From an uncultured Prevotella sp. (GTDB lineage Bacteria > Bacteroidota > Bacteroidia > Bacteroidales > Bacteroidaceae): a stretch of 60,168 bases of DNA. The DNA is taken from assembly GCA_946404405.1 (NCBI GenBank), contig CAMJDL010000017.1, positions 1-60,168 of the forward strand, read 5' to 3'. The position numbers were made by a program, and so were the translations under genes. Shown one piece after another: positions 52,007 through 59,887 of the stretch. Numbering within the stretch: the first letter of the stretch is position 1; the number at the start of each line of letters is the position of its first letter. Below the pieces are notes generated by a model, which saw only the letters and a list, made by a program, of their open reading frames with translations, was not told the origin of the DNA and did not search any database.

Positions 52007-52664
52007 CCTTCTGGAGTTTCAAAATTTTGTTTTTGCCAAAGTAGAACATTAAACATGGGGTAATAAAACCGATGATACTGCCAACGCATACATCTGACAA
52101 CCAGTGTTGTGAAAGATAGACACGTGAGTAAGCTCCCAGTGCAGCAAGTATCAATAGCGCTAATAGCGATACATTGAACAGAATCCAAGTTCTGGGACTA
52201 TGTTGTTCAGAGGTTTTATAACGGTATGCTAAAAATAGAGCACAGCATGTACAGAAGACAAAAAAAGTAGAAGCATGTCCTGATGGGAAGGAGTTGCCGT
52301 GGTGCATATCTACGCCTTGTACGAGAGGCAACACTGCGTTTTGGTAATTCTCAAACACGCATATAGGACGATCAAAGCTGAAAGTGTGTTTAAGTATTTG
52401 TAGCACCGTACCTCCCGACAACTCGCAAAGGGCATAGAAAATGGTTAATTCTTTCTTTTTAAAGATTAAAGGAATCAGAGCCAAGATATATAATGGCCAC
52501 TCTGCCAGTATTGTGTAATACTTAAAAAATACGTCTTGAAAGCATGTGTGACAGGAATTTAACATCAGATGAAGTTCCGTCTTCGGATATGCATATAGCA
52601 ATCCGAATACTATCATCAGCAATATCAAATATGTTATGCTATATACTGAAAGAGTCTTCATCAT
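51993..52664 (-). CDS. PAP2-family membrane phosphatase, probable lipid A phosphatase
   Basis: A 223-residue phosphatase with several membrane helices. The three PAP2 signature motifs are present: KHTFSFDRP, FPSGHAST and SRVYLSQHWLSDV, holding the nucleophilic and general acid His. Overlap with eptA (14 nt) and shared strand point to lipid A, like LpxE or LpxF; the site (1 or 4') cannot be told from sequence alone. An undecaprenyl-pyrophosphate phosphatase is the main alternative. Confidence 0.82.
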   Translation of the reverse strand: MMKTLSVYSITYLILLMIVFGLLYAYPKTELHLMLNSCHTCFQDVFFKYYTILAEWPLYILALIPLIFKKKELTIFYALCELSGGTVLQILKHTFSFDRPICVFENYQNAVLPLVQGVDMHHGNSFPSGHASTFFVFCTCCALFLAYRYKTSEQHSPRTWILFNVSLLALLILAALGAYSRVYLSQHWLSDVCVGSIIGFITPCLMFYFGKNKILKLQKDEKK

Positions 52665-52690
52665 ATCTTCAAATTTTGCAATTGTGCGTG

Positions 52691-52698
52691 CAAAGGTA
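52691..52698 (-). promoter_or_regulatory. -7 box of the PAP2-eptA operon
   Basis: TACCTTTG on the minus strand, 26 nt before the PAP2 ATG at 52664. Confidence 0.55.
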
Positions 52699-52756
52699 CG
52701 AATAACTGATTAAATAAACAAATAAAAGATTATTTTTGTTTTTTATGACTATCAAT

Positions 52757-53659
52757 TTACTCCATCTCTTTCTCTATTATGCAGCAAGCCCAGTCACCCT
52801 CAGTCATAACAGCAATAGGGCGTAGTCCTAAAGATGTGGCTTTCTCTTCTAACAGCTTGCAATCGGATAGATAAAAACCACTGAGTATGAGTGTTGCTTC
52901 AGGAACCATCACGTTGGTGAAGTGCTCCATGTCCTGAAGTAGGATATTACGATTGATGTTGGCCAGCACGACGTCGAACTCAGTGCCAAAACCTTTGAGT
53001 ACACTTGCATCACCACAGAGTACTTTTAAGCGGTTGTCCACCTGATTGATGACGGCATTATGTCGTGTGTTGTCAGCACTCCATTCATCGATATCATAGC
53101 CTATACAGCTTTCAGCACCCAGTTTCAGAGCACAGATACCCAGGATACCTGTTCCGCATCCGCAGTCGAGCACTCGCTTACCTTTCAGATCCATGCCCAT
53201 CAATTGGCGACAAATCATGTGTGTGGTCTCATGCGTACCTGTTCCAAATGCCATGTGGGCGTCGATCTCAATCATGATGGTTGATGTTGGATGGCTGATG
53301 TCTGAAGGCAGATGCCGTCCGTCGTGTATTACCAGCAATCGGTCTTCCATACCTCTTACATCATCCATCTTACATCTTACCTCTATCGGCTCAAAGCCTT
53401 CTTGCTCCCACTGTTCGTTCCAGTCCTTATCTTCGGCCTCGCAGATAGTGTAGCTGATGGTGACACCATCCATTGGAAAAACACTGATAGCTTGCTGTAA
53501 TGACTCTTCGTCAAACAACTGTTGTTGGGCATAACCCTTCAGACCTGTTTCCGTTTCCTCAAAAGTCTCCATACCGGCTTCTGCCGTCAGTGCTGCCAGC
53601 AAGTCCTGAGCATCCTGCGAACAGGGCTCGATGGTCATATTTACTTCGTAATACTTCAT
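52757..53659 (-). CDS. prmA: Ribosomal protein L11 methyltransferase
   Basis: A 300-residue SAM-dependent methyltransferase that methylates L11. The SAM site is VLDCGCGTGILGICALKLGA in part (about 168-180), followed by GYDIDEWS; AFGTGTHETTHMI and NINRNIL are family motifs. Compared with the usual compact linker, two extra stretches, VRCKMDDVRGMED (about 101-113) and SDISHPTST (about 125-133), are encoded by short tandem repeats at 53351-53383 and 53274-53306. The start at 53659 was chosen because an earlier in-frame start lies in the promoter box. Confidence 0.93.
   Translation of the reverse strand: MKYYEVNMTIEPCSQDAQDLLAALTAEAGMETFEETETGLKGYAQQQLFDEESLQQAISVFPMDGVTISYTICEAEDKDWNEQWEQEGFEPIEVRCKMDDVRGMEDRLLVIHDGRHLPSDISHPTSTIMIEIDAHMAFGTGTHETTHMICRQLMGMDLKGKRVLDCGCGTGILGICALKLGAESCIGYDIDEWSADNTRHNAVINQVDNRLKVLCGDASVLKGFGTEFDVVLANINRNILLQDMEHFTNVMVPEATLILSGFYLSDCKLLEEKATSLGLRPIAVMTEGDWACCIIEKEME
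53274..53383. repeat. Two TTACATC/GATGTTG-type repeats inside prmA
   Basis: 53274-53306 has GATGGTTGATGTTG-like units and 53351-53383 has TTACATC/ATCCATC units. Both stay in frame in prmA. Confidence 0.65.
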
Positions 53660-53680
53660 ATAAGATGTTAAAAATCGATG

Positions 53681-53688
53681 CAAAGATA
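53681..53688 (-). promoter_or_regulatory. -7 box of prmA
   Basis: TATCTTTG on the minus strand, 21 nt before the prmA ATG. Confidence 0.55.
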
Positions 53689-53730
53689 CAAAAAATAGGG
53701 AAAATCCTACTATGTCTTAGGGTTTTTCCG

Positions 53731-53761
53731 TACTTTTGCAAAAGAAATCGTTGTATTTTTG
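53731..53761 (+). promoter_or_regulatory. Two tandem -7 boxes before the Tyr/Trp-rich protein gene
   Basis: TACTTTTG (53731-53738) and TATTTTTG (53754-53761) lie 59 and 36 nt before the ATG at 53798. Neither has a clear TTTG at the -33 place, so which is used is open. Confidence 0.45.
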
Positions 53762-53797
53762 CAGCGTGAACATGTATAACATAAGGATTGAAGCAAA

Positions 53798-54610
53798 ATG
53801 AAAAAGATGATTCTTCTCACAATCGTATCTGCCTTCAGCATTTCTCTGATGGCTCAGGACGATGATATGTACTTCGTTCCCACCAAGGAGAATTTGGCCA
53901 AGGAGGCTAAGATGTATGGCATGCCACAGAATGTATATTACTCGGGCAGCAACCGCTCTGTCGATGATTACAACCGTCGCGCCCAGTTCAGTTATCCTGT
54001 TGACTCTACGGGCAACGACATCATCGATTTCTCTGCCGTGCGTGGCGTATATCCTGACAGTTTAACAGCATCTGTTGCTGAGAACGAGGACTATAAACTG
54101 ACACGCCGTATGTCGCGTTTCGACGACTATACGCCCTCAGAGGCCTATTGGGACGGCTATCGCGACGGACGTTGGTCATCGCCATTGTATAATACGTGGT
54201 ACAGCTGGTATGATCCCTGGTATTACGATTCTTGGTGGTATTGGAATGATCCGTTCTACTATTCCTCATGGTATAGTTGGCGTTATCCCTACTATTACTC
54301 TACGTGGTATTCGCCCCGTTATTATGGTATTGGTTGGTATGGCCGCCCTTATAATAGTGTGCGTGTTGCCAGAAGTTCTGATCCTGTCAAGCGTGTCGGG
54401 CGCACGACATACGACAGTCCTCGCTCCTTTGGCAACAACTCGAACCGCGTAGGTCGTTCAACCTATGATAGCAATCGTTCTTTCGGCACGACATCACGTG
54501 TTGGTAGCAGCTCTGGTTCTATTGGAGGAGGCAGCCATTCTTCCGGTGGTGGAGCCAGATCCTCTTCTGGTGGTGGAGGTGGCGGACGTTCTATGGGCGG
54601 ACGCAGATAA
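53798..54610 (+). CDS. Exported Tyr/Trp-rich, Gly-tailed protein of unknown function
   Basis: A 270-residue protein with a signal peptide (about 1-19). Residues 117-185 hold 32 Tyr or Trp in 69 positions, in irregular WY, YY and SW steps. Then comes a basic Arg/Ser region with two similar units (VGRTTYDSPRSFG and VGRSTYDSNRSFG) and a Gly/Ser-rich tail ending GGGRSMGGRR. No known domain is recognised. A FadL-type outer membrane gene follows 48 nt later on the same strand, so surface or envelope location is likely. It could be a structural or adhesive protein. Confidence 0.75.
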   Translation: MKKMILLTIVSAFSISLMAQDDDMYFVPTKENLAKEAKMYGMPQNVYYSGSNRSVDDYNRRAQFSYPVDSTGNDIIDFSAVRGVYPDSLTASVAENEDYKLTRRMSRFDDYTPSEAYWDGYRDGRWSSPLYNTWYSWYDPWYYDSWWYWNDPFYYSSWYSWRYPYYYSTWYSPRYYGIGWYGRPYNSVRVARSSDPVKRVGRTTYDSPRSFGNNSNRVGRSTYDSNRSFGTTSRVGSSSGSIGGGSHSSGGGARSSSGGGGGGRSMGGRR

Positions 54611-54658
54611 AAATGAGAATTTGTATTTGTGTGTTTAGAATTTAAAATTGAAAAGATT

Positions 54659-56278
54659 ATGAAAAAGATATTTGTTCTTGCAATAATGGCATTTTCTGTC
54701 ATTAGTGTTAGTGCACAAGACAATGTGAATCCTGACACTTATATCGGTGCCCAACTGTCCACTGAGGATTTGAATGGTACAGCCCGCTATGTGGGTATGG
54801 GTGGTGCTATGGAGGCACTAGGTGCTGACCTCTCAGTGATGGGTAGTAACCCTGCCGGAATTGGCTTGTATCGTAAGAGCCAGATTGCTGGTTCGTTCGG
54901 ACTGAACAGTCAGGTTGACGGCAAGTCGTTTGGCGAGGGTTCTAAAACAAACGCTTCGTTCGACCAGATAGGTTTCGTCTATTCTACGCGAACAGGCCAG
55001 CAGAGTTTTGTAAATTTTGGTTTTAACTTCCATAAGAGTCGTAATTTTGATTATGTGCTTTCTGCTGCAGCTGATGCTGTAAACGGCTCATCACAGAATC
55101 GCCAGACATACATTAACCTATTGAATAATTTGGATGCTAACGGCGACATCATTAATCCCTGGAAGGAAAGCCAGGCCGATAAACTGAACTATAAGCTGAT
55201 TGATATCTATGATGATAATGGTGACTATGTTGAGACACAGTATGTGAATGCTGAAAAGTATCGCTTCGACAGATCTCATACAGGTTATATCGGTGAATAT
55301 GACATCAATCTCTCTGGTAATATCAACAATAGAGTCTATCTTGGTCTGACAGTTGGCATCAATTCAGTACATTATAACGGCTATTCTGTCTATCAGGAAG
55401 ATTTGAAATCGTTGACGGATCCCACCATCAACTATCTCGAAGTACACGATAGTCATAAGATTACGGGCATGGGCTATAACATCAAATTCGGTGCAATTGT
55501 CCGCCCCGTTGAGGAGTCGCCGTTCCGTCTGGGTGCTTATGTACATAGTCCAACGATGTATAAACTCAAGACCAGCAATGTGTCAAGTATTCATGATCAG
55601 AGAGAACTGATGAGAGAGGTTGTCACTGATCCCCTGGAATTCCGTTTGAATACGCCTTGGAAGTTTGGTTTCAGCCTGGGCCATACTGTTGGAAGTAATT
55701 TTGCCATTGGTGCTACTTATGAGTATGCCGACTATTCAACAGTTGATTTACGTTCCATCACAAGATCTTATTATGATGATTGGTATGGTGATTATCAGGA
55801 AGATAGCAATACGGATCCTGTAATGAAGGCCCATACTGAGAAGACGCTGGAGGGTGTTCACACACTGAAAGTAGGTACAGAGTACAAATTAGACAAGAAT
55901 ATCGCTTTACGACTGGGCTACAATTATGTGTCGCCTATGTACAAAGATACTGGTGTCCGCGACTTGACGCTAAATTCTACTGGTACGCTGCTGGCTTCGA
56001 CCACAGACTATACCAATTGGAAGGATACCCATAGACTGACTGCTGGCGTAGGCTTCACATTCGATAATTTCCGTTTAGACCTGGCTTATCAGTATCAGGC
56101 AAGAAAGGGTGATTTCTATCCTTATCAACATCGCCGTACGTCAGGTTCCAACGAATTGCTTTCAGGCATAGAGACTGCAGCTGACGGCAGTAAAATCACA
56201 GTGTCGAATGAGGCAAAACCAGTATCAGTCAAGGATAATCGCCACCAGTTACTCTGCACACTTACTTACACCTTCTAA
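54659..56278 (+). CDS. Outer membrane protein of the OmpP1/FadL type
   Basis: A 539-residue outer membrane beta-barrel. Signal peptide about 1-20, then the family N-terminus with ARYVGMGGAMEALGADLS and SNPAGIGLYR, where FadL proteins have their plug hatch. Many alternating strands follow, and the last strand ends in Phe (LLCTLTYTF). FadL relatives carry hydrophobic compounds across the outer membrane; the substrate here is unknown. The ATG at 54659 starts the signal peptide; an earlier in-frame ATG would add ten polar residues. Confidence 0.85.
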   Translation: MKKIFVLAIMAFSVISVSAQDNVNPDTYIGAQLSTEDLNGTARYVGMGGAMEALGADLSVMGSNPAGIGLYRKSQIAGSFGLNSQVDGKSFGEGSKTNASFDQIGFVYSTRTGQQSFVNFGFNFHKSRNFDYVLSAAADAVNGSSQNRQTYINLLNNLDANGDIINPWKESQADKLNYKLIDIYDDNGDYVETQYVNAEKYRFDRSHTGYIGEYDINLSGNINNRVYLGLTVGINSVHYNGYSVYQEDLKSLTDPTINYLEVHDSHKITGMGYNIKFGAIVRPVEESPFRLGAYVHSPTMYKLKTSNVSSIHDQRELMREVVTDPLEFRLNTPWKFGFSLGHTVGSNFAIGATYEYADYSTVDLRSITRSYYDDWYGDYQEDSNTDPVMKAHTEKTLEGVHTLKVGTEYKLDKNIALRLGYNYVSPMYKDTGVRDLTLNSTGTLLASTTDYTNWKDTHRLTAGVGFTFDNFRLDLAYQYQARKGDFYPYQHRRTSGSNELLSGIETAADGSKITVSNEAKPVSVKDNRHQLLCTLTYTF

Positions 56279-56296
56279 ACCACTTGTTTTTGAATT

Positions 56297-56452
56297 ATGC
56301 AAAGTAATATCATCTATTACGTAGCGTTGCTGCTCGTCATCATTATAGGCTTCGTTGTTGTCAAAAAAGTAGCCTCGTGTATGATTAAGAGCGTCGTCAC
56401 CATCATCCTCGTTGCCGTCGCAGCAGCACTCTACTGGTTCTATTTAAGGTAA
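56297..56452 (+). CDS. 51-residue two-helix membrane protein
   Basis: A small reading frame, ATG to TAA, of 51 residues. It starts MQSNIIYYVALLLVIIIGF, has a basic turn around VKKVASCMIK, and a second hydrophobic helix ending in WFYLR. Both helices are long enough to cross a membrane with a Lys/Cys-containing loop between. It starts 18 nt after the FadL-type gene and is followed by a terminator, so it is probably the last gene of that operon. Function unknown. Confidence 0.65.
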   Translation: MQSNIIYYVALLLVIIIGFVVVKKVASCMIKSVVTIILVAVAAALYWFYLR

Positions 56453-56473
56453 AAAGAATGGAATAACAAGAAA

Positions 56474-56509
56474 AGTGAGACATCGCTCATAGCAGGGCGG
56501 TGTCTCACT
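56474..56509. terminator. Terminator hairpin after the small membrane protein gene
   Basis: A 13-bp stem (56474-56486 with 56497-56509) with a 10-base loop and a T-rich run after it. It stands between convergent genes and may serve both. Confidence 0.75.
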
Positions 56510-56548
56510 CTATTGTTGTTTGTGTTTACAGTCGGGGAGGGGGGACGC

Positions 56549-57106
56549 TTAGAACTTGTAGCGTGCACCGATGGTCAGCATACCGCGCTCGCCAAAGCCC
56601 AGCTCAGTAAAGCCGCGTAGCTGTTGTCCGCCAAACTCAGCACCAAGAGCTGTCAACTGACCCATAAAGAAGGCCTTCGACTCGCTGTCGTTCTTATAGC
56701 TATCTGATACAATCATAACGCCAGCAGCCAGACCGGAATACATACCAAAGTGCGTCTTGCGCAGCCAGTTGAACTTGACAGCAGGCATGACGGTGTAGTA
56801 TTGGGTCTTTTGCTCACCGTCTTCACCCCACTTACATCCGGCAATAGAAGCCATAGCACCTACGCCTACAACAGGCGTCACGTGATAGTAGTATTCAACA
56901 CCGACGGGTCCCCAGAAACTATTCTGGTCGCTGTGGGTAAAGGGGGATGTTAAAGCTGTTGCCAGAGACGACACAATGTCAGAGGCAGAACCAAAACCAT
57001 AGTAAACACCAATCTCGTTCTTCAGATCGTCATCCTGAGCATTCATACTCATCGAAGCTACCAACAAGGCAGCCATCATCATCATTTTTCTCATATTTTC
57101 AAACAT
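56549..57106 (-). CDS. Small outer membrane beta-barrel protein
   Basis: A 185-residue exported protein: signal peptide (about 1-23, Met-rich), acidic stretch DDDLKNE, then alternating beta strands ending in the barrel signature MLTIGARYKF. The size suggests an 8-strand barrel of the OmpA/OmpX or porin-like class. The start may be ATG 57106 or 57094 (MRKMMMM), which gives a cleaner signal peptide. No partner genes; function unknown. Confidence 0.78.
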   Translation of the reverse strand: MFENMRKMMMMAALLVASMSMNAQDDDLKNEIGVYYGFGSASDIVSSLATALTSPFTHSDQNSFWGPVGVEYYYHVTPVVGVGAMASIAGCKWGEDGEQKTQYYTVMPAVKFNWLRKTHFGMYSGLAAGVMIVSDSYKNDSESKAFFMGQLTALGAEFGGQQLRGFTELGFGERGMLTIGARYKF

Positions 57107-57126
57107 TTATTCAATATAATCGGGTG

Positions 57127-57134
57127 CAAAGGTA
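57127..57134 (-). promoter_or_regulatory. -7 box of the small barrel protein gene
   Basis: TACCTTTG on the minus strand, 20 nt before the ATG at 57106. Confidence 0.55.
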
Positions 57135-57207
57135 CGAAAAGTTGAGAGTAGAACAAAAGATTTTATTTTTTTTTTATGCCGAACGTTATACTTTTATCCT
57201 ATTTTAT

Positions 57208-57238
57208 TTTGCATTTTGCTTGGTTTGCACTACCTTTG
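57208..57238 (+). promoter_or_regulatory. Promoter of the GH10 xylanase gene
   Basis: TTTG (57208-57211), a 19-bp spacer and TACCTTTG (57231-57238), 28 nt before the ATG at 57267. Confidence 0.7.
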
Positions 57239-57266
57239 CACCATATTTGATATCATTCAACTATTT

Positions 57267-59783
57267 ATGAAAAAGCTTTTTATTACTAATTTACTGTTGC
57301 TGATGGCGTTTTCGCAGGCTAATGCTGACAACAAGACAATTGACATCAGCGGTGACAACACAGACTCAAGTGCCAAGTCGTATGCCTCGGCACTTACCAT
57401 TGCCCAGGGCGATACCGTCAATGTTATGATGGCACGCTATGCATACTTTAGCTCGACAATTACGGGTACTGGTGTGCTGAACTTCTATGCTGGCGGTGAG
57501 CGCGGATACTTAGGTAATTCTGACAAGAAGTGGAACGACTGGAGCGGCTATACGGGCGATGTACACATCTGGCCCAACCCCAAGAATGCGTCAGCTTCTT
57601 CCTACAACATCGTGTTGATGCACGGTGGAAAGGCTTTCTCTCCTGAGAACATCGAGTTAAGCAAGGTGAACCGTAGTATGGAGAACAATCGCGTGACGAT
57701 TCATAAGGGTGCAACAATGTGTACCGAGGCCAATACGGCAGGTTCTGGCTTCCGTATCGGTGAGTTGTGGACAGAGGAAGGTTCTACGTTGCAGGGTTAT
57801 ATGAAGAATTCTCGTTCGGCCTTCTATATGCTTGGCTATATGAATACTGATGCCACGCTGGCTGGTAAGATTGCCCCCTCGGGCTATCGCGACGATACGC
57901 AGTTGGGTATTATTAAAGAAGGTACGGGTACATTATCTATTACTGGCAACGACAACTATCTGAGCGGTGCATTGCGCGTGATGGATGGCCGCGTCATGGT
58001 AATGAACGATCGTGCAGCTGCTGAGAGTGGTAAGTTGCGTGGTGCCTTAGGTGCCAAGCCCAGTGCAACGGATGCTATCGCTTTCGTTTTGGGCAAGGGA
58101 ATCCTTGGCGGCACGGGTAGCATCGGAGGTACGGTTGACAACTACGGCAGCATAGAGCCTGGTGCTGATGGTATCGGTGTGCTGACACTCAAGAACTATT
58201 CTGCAGCGAAGGATGCCAACCTCTTCGTGCATCCTGCATCGAAGTTACGTATCGAGGTAGGCTCTACAACGAGTTTCGATCAGTTGGTTGTTGACGGACA
58301 GGTGAAGTATAACAACATGACCGAGGACTTTATTTCGAGCGATGCGATGCCTTTGGTCGAGGTCGTTTTGACGGATGGTGCCAATGTAAAGGTGGGCGAC
58401 GAATTTCCAATCATAACAGCTAAGAGCAAGTCTGCTGGTGACTGGCACTTTGATGTGAAGGCAGCTAAATATACGTGGGAAGTTGTAGAACGTGAAGAAA
58501 ACGGTCTGCTGGTCTTCGTACTCCGCCTCGTATCGCTTGAAAACATGAATAATGGCGACAATCCCGACAATCCTGATAACCCTGAGAGTACGATGGGGGC
58601 TTTCTACGATGACGGCATCGACGATGCTACCGACAAGAAATCGCTTAAGTATTATGCCAACCAGAACGGTAAGTATATTGGAACGGCCATTTCGCTGTAT
58701 AAGAACGACCTGACCGACTCATCCCTGCCGGAGACGGATGCTGTGGGCTTCCAGTTCAACATGCTTGTTGCTGAGAATGAGATGAAACCTGAGGCCTTTG
58801 GCGGCAAGGACGGCAAATTCGTCTTTACTACTGCCAACAAACTGGTGAGCTTTGCCAATCGTAAGAAGATGGTCATGCGCGGCCATTGCCTCGTTTGGAA
58901 CCAACAGTCGCCCTCATGGATATCTTCAGATGGCGGTAAAACCAATGATAAGAACTGGACGCGCCAGCAGGCATTGGACATCATGAAGAGCCATATCACC
59001 AACGTGATGCAGCAATACAAGGGTAAGGTACGCGAGTGGGATGTCGTGAACGAATGTCTGGACGACAACCAGAGCTCTGTACGTACCAATCCTGGAAGCT
59101 ATGAACTGAAAAAGAATAGCGTATGGCAACAAGCCATTGGTGATGACTATGTTGACTCAGCCTTCGTTTATGCACACCAGGCTGATCCTGATGCCATTCT
59201 CTATCTGAACGACTATGGTGTAGAGTTCCAGGGCAAGGCCAAGTCTGCTGCTTTCTACAATCTGGCTGTTCGTATGAAGAACGCTGGCATTCCGATCCAT
59301 GGTGTGGGCTTGCAGTGTCACTTTTCGATTGGCGAAGTTGACAGTGTGAAGTTCGATAATACCATCCGTCGCTTCGAAGAGGCTGGCCTGCTGTGTATCA
59401 TTACCGAGCTTGACATGGGTATTCCTGATACTTCGGAGAAGAATCTCCAGGAGCAGGCTCGTCTCTATCGCGTCATTACTGACATCATGCTGAACCACGA
59501 CAACTGTCCGAGCATGGTTATCTGGGGACTGAAGGATAACAACAGCTGGCGTGAGAGTTCAAGCCCGTTGCTGTTTACTGCACAGTTGGACAAGAAACCT
59601 GCATACTATGCTGTTCGCTCAGCTTTGCGTCATCGCTACTTAGAGAAGCAGACTGGTATCCGTCCCGCTATCAGCACGAAGACAACAACTAACGGAATCA
59701 GATACAACTTGTCTGGTCAGAGGGTGAATGCCGACTATAAGGGCATTGTCATTGTGGATGGTAAGAAGGTGCTGAATCAATAG
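57267..59783 (+). CDS. Secreted GH10 endo-1,4-beta-xylanase with N-terminal passenger-like domain
   Basis: An 838-residue secreted enzyme. Signal peptide about 1-20; residues about 25-425 form a Gly/Thr-rich beta-solenoid-like region with autotransporter-type repeats (GTGTLSITGNDNYLSG, LGGTGSIGGTVDNYGSIEPG); a Asn/Pro/Asp linker (DNPDNPDNPE); then a GH10 barrel (about 445-800) with acid/base E596 (WDVVNECLDD) and nucleophile E714 (ITELDMGI). The C-terminal end (YNLSGQRVNADYKGIVIVDG) looks like a type IX secretion tail. A start at 57216 was rejected because it lies within the promoter. It would cut xylan main chains. Confidence 0.93.
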   Translation: MKKLFITNLLLLMAFSQANADNKTIDISGDNTDSSAKSYASALTIAQGDTVNVMMARYAYFSSTITGTGVLNFYAGGERGYLGNSDKKWNDWSGYTGDVHIWPNPKNASASSYNIVLMHGGKAFSPENIELSKVNRSMENNRVTIHKGATMCTEANTAGSGFRIGELWTEEGSTLQGYMKNSRSAFYMLGYMNTDATLAGKIAPSGYRDDTQLGIIKEGTGTLSITGNDNYLSGALRVMDGRVMVMNDRAAAESGKLRGALGAKPSATDAIAFVLGKGILGGTGSIGGTVDNYGSIEPGADGIGVLTLKNYSAAKDANLFVHPASKLRIEVGSTTSFDQLVVDGQVKYNNMTEDFISSDAMPLVEVVLTDGANVKVGDEFPIITAKSKSAGDWHFDVKAAKYTWEVVEREENGLLVFVLRLVSLENMNNGDNPDNPDNPESTMGAFYDDGIDDATDKKSLKYYANQNGKYIGTAISLYKNDLTDSSLPETDAVGFQFNMLVAENEMKPEAFGGKDGKFVFTTANKLVSFANRKKMVMRGHCLVWNQQSPSWISSDGGKTNDKNWTRQQALDIMKSHITNVMQQYKGKVREWDVVNECLDDNQSSVRTNPGSYELKKNSVWQQAIGDDYVDSAFVYAHQADPDAILYLNDYGVEFQGKAKSAAFYNLAVRMKNAGIPIHGVGLQCHFSIGEVDSVKFDNTIRRFEEAGLLCIITELDMGIPDTSEKNLQEQARLYRVITDIMLNHDNCPSMVIWGLKDNNSWRESSSPLLFTAQLDKKPAYYAVRSALRHRYLEKQTGIRPAISTKTTTNGIRYNLSGQRVNADYKGIVIVDGKKVLNQ

Positions 59784-59795
59784 TTCAGCATCTTC
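59765..59795 (+). terminator. Hairpin across the xylanase stop codon
   Basis: A 12-bp stem (59765-59776 with 59784-59795) has the stop codon in its loop. There is no T-run, so it may protect the mRNA end rather than terminate. Confidence 0.45.
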
Positions 59796-59808
59796 GCATA
59801 ACGACATT

Positions 59809-59841
59809 AAAAAGGAGCACCCGATGTGGATGCTCCTTTTT
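59809..59841 (+). terminator. Intrinsic terminator of the xylanase gene
   Basis: An 11-bp stem AAAAAGGAGCA/TGCTCCTTTTT with an 11-base loop; the A- and T-runs let it work in both directions. Confidence 0.85.
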
Positions 59842-59850
59842 GTATGGAAG

Positions 59851-59881
59851 GTGTGTCAGCGGCAGAACCCGCTGACCACAC
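59851..59881. terminator. Hairpin at the 3' end of nifJ
   Basis: A 12-bp stem with one bulge (59851-59862 with 59869-59881) lies 7 nt past the nifJ stop. A T-run is weak on the minus strand, so the terminator at 59809-59841 may do the final stop for nifJ. Confidence 0.5.
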
Positions 59882-59887
59882 TTATTC

